9,297 nt of DNA from contig CAZYBE010000064.1 of NCBI GenBank assembly GCA_964645765.1, positions 1 through 9,297 on the forward strand. Reading direction: 5' to 3'. Below the pieces are notes generated by a model. That model was not told the DNA's origin. It worked only from the letters and a program-made list of their open reading frames with translations, and searched no databases. The DNA comes from CAZGMN01 sp964645765 (GTDB lineage: Bacteria; Acidobacteriota; Aminicenantia; Aminicenantales; Aminicenantaceae). Of this stretch, positions 1 to 5,357 are shown one piece after another; the stretch's first letter is position 1; every line of letters begins with the position of its first letter. The translations under genes were made by a program, and so were the position numbers.

Positions 1-136
1 CAAGCCCACCTGCAACATACGCTTCGAATGTTTGGTCGTAGCCATATTCTTTTGCGTATAAAATCCCGTGAAGATAAATAAGATACCCTATATCTCCCGG
101 CTTAATATGATGCCGTATCTTCCATTTAGCTTTCAT
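1..136 (-). CDS. GNAT-type N-acetyltransferase, N-terminal fragment (runs off left edge)
   Basis: Only the first 45 codons are present; the gene continues beyond base 1. The translation begins MKAKWKIRHHIKPGDIGYLI, followed by a stretch with LHG, YAKEYG and TFEAYVA. The P-G-D-I-G-Y, H-G-x-L-Y-A-x-E-Y-G and T-F-E-x-Y-V-A pattern is what I recall at the start of acetyltransferase domains in the GNAT group often fused to or annotated with MarR regulators. The acetyl-CoA binding motif would lie outside the window. The ATG at 134-136 is the first possible start because an in-frame TAA sits at 140-142, but no good Shine-Dalgarno precedes it. The gene lies 73 bp downstream of the membrane-protein gene on the same strand, so the two may be co-transcribed. 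The family call is from recognition of a short segment; the substrate is unknown. Confidence 0.65.
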   Translation of the reverse strand, partial: MKAKWKIRHHIKPGDIGYLIYLHGILYAKEYGYDQTFEAYVAGGL

Positions 137-209
137 TTGTTAAAAAATTCCATCACCAGAGTTTGTGAGAATCGCCTTCATCCGGTTCTGATTTAGTTCT
201 TTCTATCCT

Positions 210-1688
210 CTATATCAGATTTGGCTTCCATTCGCGAAGTCTATCCAGAGATTCAGGGGATATTGTCCCCGCTATCTTTTGTTTTCCGAGATGCAGCGTT
301 CCTTTGTGCGGCCGCAAACCAGAGGATTCCCCTTTGAGCGTAAGCTTCACTTCATCTTTTCTCACAGGGATGATGGCCTTCTTGCCGGCAACAAAAAGAG
401 CCACATCATCCATAAGTTTGCCCTTCCAGTTCCACTCTTTAAAAGCAGTTTTGACTTTGAATTCCACGATATCGGCCGAAGTTTTATAGCTTGATGCCAT
501 TATGCCTTGCAAGGCTTGCTCGAGCTTTTCCAGAGCTTCCTTTGAAGGTTTTTCGCCGGCTAAGTAAGAGAAGCGCTTGTAACGGCCAAAACTCTGAAAT
601 CCCCAGATTATCTGCCAGACACCGATGATAAAAAAGAATCCAATGCTTTCGCCTCCAGAAGAGGCATTAGCAAAAGTAATCAGAATATTCCAAACTCCTA
701 TAATAATCATCGCGATTCCGTCCACGACAAATCCTTTTGGACCAGGTGAGGTGAGAAGCCAGATTCCTTCGATGAAAAGAAAGATGCCGATTACGACCAG
801 AAAGGCGTTGATGGGATTTTGGTTCGCCATTGAGCCCCCAAGGGCGATGGCGATGACGCCGAAAATGATGCTTCCAAATGATGCGGGTCGAAGGTGGCTG
901 TTGACGACTTTATAATCTGCAGCTTTTATCAACGTGGATTTATCCTCTGGGCTTGTGCCTGAGGCGAATGCTTTTGCCTCGCCAGGGCGGAAGGCCAAGG
1001 ATGGCGCTGGCTCCTTCTCAATCCATTCGCTCCAGGGAAGTTTTAAGCCTGCGTAGAATATGGCTCCAAATGCAACTGATGATGCCAGGATAGATAAGAA
1101 TGAGTACAGCAGCCTACCGGATACGGGTTGGCTTTGTGACTCTAACAACTTTTGCATCCCGCTTATCAGAAAATAATCGATAAGTGTAGCTACAAAGTAT
1201 CCGGCCATCAATGAAAACCACAAGGGCCTTAAATGGCGGACAGCGATAAAAAGTCCGACAATAAAAATGAAAGTCCATATTCCAGAGTAAGAAAGGGTAC
1301 GAGTCGAGGCCGAAATTGAATAAAAGATGACATTGATTATGGTCATAAGGATTGAAAAGGCGATTGCTGTTAAGAATGCTGCACCCCACATATTCTGGAT
1401 GAAGTAGAAAACCAATAAAATCATGCCAACCAGGATGACCTGGCCCAGGATAATGTGAAGCCAGTAGGAAAACGGAAGTGAGACTTTCGTGGTCAGAACC
1501 CATCTGAATGAAGTAATGACTTCAGAAATCATAAGGGCGATAAAAAGAGATAACAAACGTCCCCAGCAAATGGAGCGCTCATGGACTCCAGCCAATCTTG
1601 AGAACGACCTTTCTTCAGAAATATCCTTTTTCAGCATTCTCGCTTCCTCAGGACCCGGTCCTCCCATTCTGTTCTCATATCTATTCAT
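210..1688 (-). CDS. Uncharacterised polytopic membrane protein with C-terminal soluble domain (492 aa)
   Basis: I do not recognise this family. The protein has a polar N-terminus (about residues 1-40, rich in Glu and Arg). Six likely transmembrane helices follow (about 44-60, 73-97, 101-125, 136-152, 155-176, 193-214), then a polar linker (215-268). A second block of four helices (about 270-286, 293-312, 318-340, 346-364) resembles the short paired helices of small DUF308-like membrane modules. The end is a soluble, probably cytoplasmic domain (376-492) with a helical part and a Lys-rich beta part. The sequence Q-S-F-G-R-Y-K-R-F at 365-373 marks the exit from the membrane. The start is well supported: AAGGAGG lies four bases before the ATG (complement of 1693-1699). 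A promoter candidate lies about 140 bp upstream. The partial acetyltransferase gene follows 73 bp downstream. No catalytic motif is visible, so no function is proposed. Confidence 0.8.
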   Translation of the reverse strand: MNRYENRMGGPGPEEARMLKKDISEERSFSRLAGVHERSICWGRLLSLFIALMISEVITSFRWVLTTKVSLPFSYWLHIILGQVILVGMILLVFYFIQNMWGAAFLTAIAFSILMTIINVIFYSISASTRTLSYSGIWTFIFIVGLFIAVRHLRPLWFSLMAGYFVATLIDYFLISGMQKLLESQSQPVSGRLLYSFLSILASSVAFGAIFYAGLKLPWSEWIEKEPAPSLAFRPGEAKAFASGTSPEDKSTLIKAADYKVVNSHLRPASFGSIIFGVIAIALGGSMANQNPINAFLVVIGIFLFIEGIWLLTSPGPKGFVVDGIAMIIIGVWNILITFANASSGGESIGFFFIIGVWQIIWGFQSFGRYKRFSYLAGEKPSKEALEKLEQALQGIMASSYKTSADIVEFKVKTAFKEWNWKGKLMDDVALFVAGKKAIIPVRKDEVKLTLKGESSGLRPHKGTLHLGKQKIAGTISPESLDRLREWKPNLI

Positions 1689-1827
1689 TTTTCCTCCTTT
1701 GAAAAGATTTATTTAAGAATCAGGATTTTGAAGAGAAAGTGGAAATGCGAAGGAATTGATGATAATTGGCAGTATGTTTTATGAGTTGAACTCAGAAAGG
1801 ATATCGGCTCTAAATCCAATTTACATT

Positions 1828-1856
1828 TTTCTATCTTTAACTTGAGCAAAAGTCAA
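1828..1856 (-). promoter_or_regulatory. Candidate sigma70-type promoter for the membrane-protein gene
   Basis: On the minus strand TTGACT (complement of 1851-1856, five of six matches to the -35 consensus) is followed after 17 bases by TAGAAA (complement of 1828-1833, four of six matches to the -10 consensus). It points toward the 492-aa membrane-protein gene and would leave a leader of roughly 130 bases. The -35 hexamer is overlapped by a perfect inverted repeat at 1840-1858, a position suited to a repressor site. This is based on consensus matching only. Confidence 0.35.
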
Positions 1857-1884
1857 GTGGAATTGAGAAGATTTTGACTCAATT
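1840..1884. repeat. Two adjacent inverted repeats near the candidate promoter
   Basis: ACTTGA at 1840-1845 is the exact inverse of TCAAGT at 1853-1858, with a 7-base spacer. Immediately beside it AATTGAG at 1861-1867 is the exact inverse of CTCAATT at 1878-1884, with a 10-base spacer. The first overlaps the putative -35 box of the membrane-protein gene and the second lies just upstream of it. They could be operator half-sites or simple hairpins. Arms of 6-7 bp in A+T-rich DNA can arise by chance. Confidence 0.35.
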
Positions 1885-1931
1885 TTATCTTTTGCTTTTA
1901 AAATCGGATTTTTCTGGTCCTATAGATTTTT

Positions 1932-1979
1932 GGGACACGTGCCATAGATGTCCCCGCAGGTGTCCCTCTCCATGTCCCC
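1932..1979. repeat. TGTCCC units at 12-nt period with opposed GGGACAC
   Basis: TGTCCC occurs at 1949, 1961 and 1973, exactly 12 bases apart; the first and third units are TGTCCCC. An opposed GGGACAC at 1932-1938 is the inverse of GTGTCCC at 1960-1966, which allows a 7-bp stem with a 21-base loop. The cluster lies about 125 bp beyond the natural end of the serine hydrolase remnant. It looks like a small REP-type or degenerate tandem element; no associated transposase is in the window. Confidence 0.45.
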
Positions 1980-2105
1980 ACTTCTTGTTGAGCGTGATGG
2001 CAAACCCTTATTCTATAACGAAGATGTTGTGCTTGGCGGAAATCTCCTCTCTGACCGCAACTCGCAGCTGACGGTTCGAATCCTCAGCCGCCATAGCGAA
2101 GATTG

Positions 2106-2765
2106 TCATCGCGGCAGCCAGGAGCGGATTTGTCTGGTAACACGCTCGGCGCTCGGCGGGCCGAAATTGGACATGACCACGATCGTTTAGCCGCTTTTCG
2201 GATTCCATTCAAGTGATGCGTTGAGTCCTGGAGCGCCGCCGGCAATGCCGAATCCTCCGCGCGTTTCCTCGTTTGCTTCACCAAGCGTTCCTTCTTTCAA
2301 GGCCATCGTGTATTTGAGGAGGTCGTGCGCTGTGGAGTATCCGCCGCCCGCGGAACTTCCTCTCCCGGGCAGAGTCTCATAGTTCGGCTTCCATGAAGAG
2401 CCGTCCCGCATATAACCGAGCGCCCGATTCGGAATGCTGGCGTCTTTTTCGTAGGAGTCCGAATCGAGCATAGCGGCCGGCTTGAAAATATGTTCGCGGA
2501 CATACGTGTAGTAATCCACTCCAGAGACTTTTTCGATAATCAAGCCAAGCACGACATATCCTCCATTGGAATACCGGTTCCTGGTGCCCGGCTCAAATTC
2601 GAGCGGCTTATCGGCGAAGAGCGGGAGATAATCCTTCAGCGATCGGATTTTTTCTTTCGGTGTCGATTCATACCGGTCTCCGAAGAAATCGCCAATGCCC
2701 GAAGTCATTTCCAAAAGATGCCGGACCGTCACCTTTGCGGCTGCTAATCTCCTTAACCCAGGATT
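2106..2765 (-). pseudogene. Remnant of a class-C beta-lactamase-type serine hydrolase (5' truncated, nonsense codon)
   Basis: Recognisable homology to the beta-lactamase/penicillin-binding-type serine hydrolase family (Pfam Beta-lactamase, PF00144) runs from about 2765 down to 2106. It includes KVTVRHLLEMTSGIGDFFG, an F-E-P-G-T segment, the active-site Y-S-N (2565-2573) in RYSNGGYVVLGLIIEKVSG, and G-G-A-P-G-L-N-A as the KTG-equivalent region. The N-terminal portion with the catalytic S-x-x-K is missing: upstream of 2765 the frame stays open but the sequence is A+T-rich and unrelated. Near the 3' end a TAA at 2187-2189 interrupts S-G-[stop]-T-I-V-V-M-S-N-F. Reading on in the same frame gives a convincing family C-terminus (…PPSAERVTRQIRSWLPR) ending at TGA 2106-2108, so the stop probably replaced a Tyr codon. 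With no nucleophile and a broken C-terminus the product should be inactive as a hydrolase. Confidence 0.8.
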
Positions 2766-2952
2766 CAAGAAAACGGTTACATATTTTTTCTGTCGAGTGA
2801 CTATTCTATCCTCTATAGTTCGTTTGAAGCAAAGAAAAAATTTACACAAAGCTTGGTGAATGGTTAAAAATACGTTGATTTTTGGCAACAGCAGGCTTGT
2901 CAAAATGTCCTGCTCAAGGTAAATAATATACATCTCCCTAAAGGAGGCCGAT
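2766..2952. other. A+T-rich leader region upstream of the amidohydrolase gene
   Basis: This stretch separates the truncated hydrolase remnant from the plus-strand amidohydrolase and is clearly more A+T-rich than either side. An open minus-strand frame crosses it, but its translation (many K, F, I, L residues) resembles no part of a serine hydrolase and it runs into the antisense of the amidohydrolase gene. On the plus strand TTGTCA at 2897-2902 followed after 17 bases by TAAATA (2920-2925) is a weak promoter candidate. AAAGGAGG at 2940-2947 is the ribosome binding site of the next gene. The sharp composition change near 2765 is the likely breakpoint that removed the 5' part of the hydrolase. 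Confidence 0.5.
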
Positions 2953-4623
2953 ATGATCAAGGCGAGCGTTCGTCTTTTCGTTTTTCTTTCCATTTGCCTT
3001 TTACTCTCTGGAACGGCCGTCTCAACCGGCCAGGAAAAAGCTTCCTTCGATGTTCTCTTCCTCAACGGGAAGATCATCGACGGGACCGGCAATCCTTGGT
3101 TCTACGGCGATGTGGGAATAAAGAACGGCCGGATCTCCGCCGTCGGCAACCTGAAGAAGGCCTCGGCCAAAACTGTCATCGACATCAAAGGAAAAATCAT
3201 AGCTCCCGGTTTTATCGATATTCATTGCCACGCTTACGACCGGATCGCCGACGAGAGTGTCTGGACAGGGAAGAACGAGCAGAGATTTTTCGCTCCGAAC
3301 TTCGTCAGCCAGGGCGTCACGACTCTTGTCTCCAACCAGTGCGGGTACTCTCCCCTTTCCATCAGGAAACAGCGGGATGTTCTCAACGCCAAGGGTCTCG
3401 GCCCCAACACCATTTTGCTCATCGGACACAACGCAGTCCGCCGCGAAGTCATGAAGAACGACTACAAGAGGCCTGCGACCGCAGAGGAGGTTGAACAGAT
3501 GAAGGGGCTCGTCCGGAAGGCCATGGAGGACGGTGCAGCCGGCCTCTCCTCAGGCCTGGAATACGTGCCCAGCATCTGGAGCACGAACGATGAAATTGTG
3601 GAGCTTGTCAAGGAGATTGTCCCTTATGGTGGTGTATTCTTCGCCCATGAAAGAGCTTCGGGTCTCTCCCCGATGTGGTATGTTCCCAGCCAGGATCCTC
3701 CCGGCCCTCCCACAATGCTGGACAACGTCACAGACCTCATCGAGGTCGCGGAGCGGACTGGCGGCCGGGTCGTCGTCACCCACATCAAGGCCCGCGGCAA
3801 GAACTTCTGGGGAGGAAGCGGCGCCATCATCCAGCTCATCCAGAGCGCGCGCGACCGTGGCCTCGACATCTGGGCCGACTGCTACCCCTACAACACCTCA
3901 GGAAGCGACGGGGATACGGTGCTTATCCCTGATTGGGCCCTGCGCGGAAACTTCACCGAGGAGTTGAAAGCGATATTGGCTGACTCGAAAAAATCAAAGG
4001 CCCTGAGCGGCGACATCAGGCACGCGCTCAACTGGAGGGGCGGACCTGAAAACATCGTGGTTATGGATTATCTGGACAAGACCTACGTCGGAAAAAACCT
4101 GGCCCAGCTTGCCAGAGAACTGAATCTTTCTGACATCGACCTCATCCTCAAGCTCCAAACGGAGGGATACAAAAGGCGGGGAGGCGCCAACCTCCGCGGG
4201 TTTTCCATGTCCGAGGTCGACATCGAAGCCTTTTACCGTCAACCTTGGTGCGCCACTTCCTCGGATGCCAATATCGCTTTACCCGGCGACCCGTCGGTGC
4301 ATGCGCGCTTTTACGGGACGTTCCCGCGAAAGATCCGGCATTATGCGATGGAGCGCCATGTTCTTTCTGTCGAGGAAGCGGTGCGCACCTCAACATCGCT
4401 TCCGGCATTAATCCTGGGGCTTCGCGACCGCGGTTTGCTTCGGGAAGGGTTCGCGGCTGACCTCGTGGTCTTCGACCCGGAGACAATCCGGGACAAAGCG
4501 ACATTTTTCGAGCCCCACCAGTTCTCCGAAGGCATCGAATATGTCCTGGTCAACGGAACCTTCGTGGTCGAGAAGGGACAGATGACCTGGAAACGCCCGG
4601 GCTCGGTCATCACCCGAAAATGA
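2953..4623 (+). CDS. Exported N-acyl-D-amino-acid deacylase family amidohydrolase (556 aa)
   Basis: The family consists of metal-dependent amidohydrolases that remove the acyl group from N-acyl-D-amino acids and related amides. Residues 1-25 look like a Sec signal peptide, implying a periplasmic or extracellular enzyme. The N-terminal beta segment (33-64, F-L-N-G-K-I-I-D-G-T-G-N-P) and APGFIDIHCHAYD (84-96) are typical. Likely metal and catalytic residues by comparison with D-aminoacylase are His91 and His93 (H-C-H), Cys130 (SNQCG), His232 (FFAHER), His277 (VVVTHIKA) and Asp438 (SSDAN). The C-terminal part has F-Y-G-T-F-P-R (453-459), G-L-L-R-E-G-F-A-A-D-L-V-V-F-D-P (494-509), E-P-H-Q-F (520-524) and the closing G-I-E-Y-V-L-V-N-G. 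Length is in the usual range. AAGGAGG five bases before the ATG fixes the start. tspO follows after 39 bp. The gene is visibly richer in G+C than the membrane-protein gene at the left. Exact substrate is not determinable. Confidence 0.92.
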   Translation: MIKASVRLFVFLSICLLLSGTAVSTGQEKASFDVLFLNGKIIDGTGNPWFYGDVGIKNGRISAVGNLKKASAKTVIDIKGKIIAPGFIDIHCHAYDRIADESVWTGKNEQRFFAPNFVSQGVTTLVSNQCGYSPLSIRKQRDVLNAKGLGPNTILLIGHNAVRREVMKNDYKRPATAEEVEQMKGLVRKAMEDGAAGLSSGLEYVPSIWSTNDEIVELVKEIVPYGGVFFAHERASGLSPMWYVPSQDPPGPPTMLDNVTDLIEVAERTGGRVVVTHIKARGKNFWGGSGAIIQLIQSARDRGLDIWADCYPYNTSGSDGDTVLIPDWALRGNFTEELKAILADSKKSKALSGDIRHALNWRGGPENIVVMDYLDKTYVGKNLAQLARELNLSDIDLILKLQTEGYKRRGGANLRGFSMSEVDIEAFYRQPWCATSSDANIALPGDPSVHARFYGTFPRKIRHYAMERHVLSVEEAVRTSTSLPALILGLRDRGLLREGFAADLVVFDPETIRDKATFFEPHQFSEGIEYVLVNGTFVVEKGQMTWKRPGSVITRK

Positions 4624-4662
4624 ATTCTGGGGACTATAATTCATAGGCTTAGGAGGAAAAAG

Positions 4663-5142
4663 ATGAGCAAGAGTGATTTATTAAAGCTCATTCTGAGCAT
4701 CATCATCTGCCAGGCGGCAGGTTTCATCGGCTCGCTGTTTACCTCTCGGTCGATTCCGATTTGGTACGCGAGCCTGAAAAGGCCATCTTTTGCGCCGCCC
4801 AACTGGGTGTTTTCTCCAGTTTGGATCACTTTATTCGTCCTGATGGGGATTTCCCTCTATCTTGTCTGGCGAATGCTTCCCAAGGGCGAAAACGTGAGAA
4901 CAGCAATCATTCTCTTCGCCGTCCAGCTCGTGCTCAACATGCTCTGGTCGATTATGTTCTTCGGCCTTCAATCTCCCTTTGCAGCCTTCGTCGAGATCAT
5001 CTTTCTCTGGATGGCGATTTTGCTGACTATTATTGTATTTTTCAGAGTCTCCACAATTGCCGCTGCTTTGCTAATTCCCTACATCCTCTGGGTTAGCTTT
5101 GCGGCTGTGCTGAACTTTTTCTTCTGGAAGCTCAATCCCTGA
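4663..5142 (+). CDS. tspO: TspO/MBR family membrane protein
   Basis: A 159-aa protein of the usual family length with five predicted transmembrane helices (about 8-27, 50-70, 80-101, 106-127, 132-154). Family signatures are all present: W34-Y-x-x-L-x-R-P-x-F-x-P-P (34-46) followed by W48-V-F-x-P-V-W54, the L-N-x-x-W-S-x-x-F-F stretch (91-100), and P139-Y-x-x-W-x-x-F-A-x-x-L-N151 in the last helix. TspO proteins bind tetrapyrroles such as protoporphyrin IX and hydrophobic ligands, and are tied to stress and porphyrin handling in bacteria. AGGAGG at 4651-4656, six bases before the ATG, supports the start. It lies 39 bp behind the amidohydrolase gene on the same strand with no terminator visible between, so co-transcription is likely; the functional link is unclear. 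A structured repeat begins about 50 bp after the stop. Confidence 0.95.
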   Translation: MSKSDLLKLILSIIICQAAGFIGSLFTSRSIPIWYASLKRPSFAPPNWVFSPVWITLFVLMGISLYLVWRMLPKGENVRTAIILFAVQLVLNMLWSIMFFGLQSPFAAFVEIIFLWMAILLTIIVFFRVSTIAAALLIPYILWVSFAAVLNFFFWKLNP

Positions 5143-5190
5143 AAATAGACCAGGCTGCGTGCTTCGAAAACAAGCAGGGTTTTATTTGCT

Positions 5191-5357
5191 TGGCTGCGGC
5201 TGAGTGGCGAGAGAACCGTTTGAAGGCTGAGCGGGCACGGTTCCTCGACCGAAGGGAGAGGAGAGCGAAGCCTGAAACCGAGCCGCTTTTGACTCGCTGG
5301 GACAAAAGCGGCGTGTTTTCGAGCCACTCAGCCGCAGCCATTCAAACGGTTTTCTCA
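5191..5357. repeat. Structured dispersed repeat, copy 1, between convergent genes
   Basis: An 18-bp perfect inverted repeat (5191-5208 with 5323-5340) encloses a folded core. The core has a stem with arms 5218-5228 and 5269-5278 (GTTT/AAAC and AGGCT/AGCCT), an inner hairpin 5243-5261 closed by a GAA loop, and a hairpin 5282-5312 whose arms GCCGCTTTTG/CAAAAGCGGC pair over 10 bp. The motif AACCGTTTGA occurs at 5214-5223 and, inverted, at 5342-5351. Bases 5214-5306 match 9205-9297 at 86 of 93 positions without gaps. The element fills the space between the tspO stop and the mannosidase stop (5355-5357 lies inside the last arm), so a transcript from either side would fold it; a bidirectional terminator role is possible. 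No T-tract follows the stems. Confidence 0.8.

Noticed and set aside
2035..2092. tRNA-like piece: GGTTCGAATCC resembles a T-loop, with GGCGG and CCGCC able to pair
   Set aside because: The span is only 58 bases, the T-arm stem does not pair beyond two bases and no anticodon arm can be drawn. Possible coincidence.
2008..2208. Small minus-strand open frame ending just past the hydrolase remnant
   Set aside because: No ribosome binding site, no recognisable family, and its first half is the out-of-frame shadow of the hydrolase C-terminus.
2766..3092. N-terminal third of the long minus-strand open frame that contains the serine hydrolase remnant
   Set aside because: Its translation has no hydrolase features, crosses an A+T-rich leader and lies antisense to the well-supported amidohydrolase start. 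It is an accidental extension of an open frame.
5171..5192. CAAGCA/TGCTTG hairpin after tspO as an intrinsic terminator
   Set aside because: The stem is only 6 bp, the T-rich bases are in the loop rather than after the stem, and the adjacent repeat is the stronger structural candidate.
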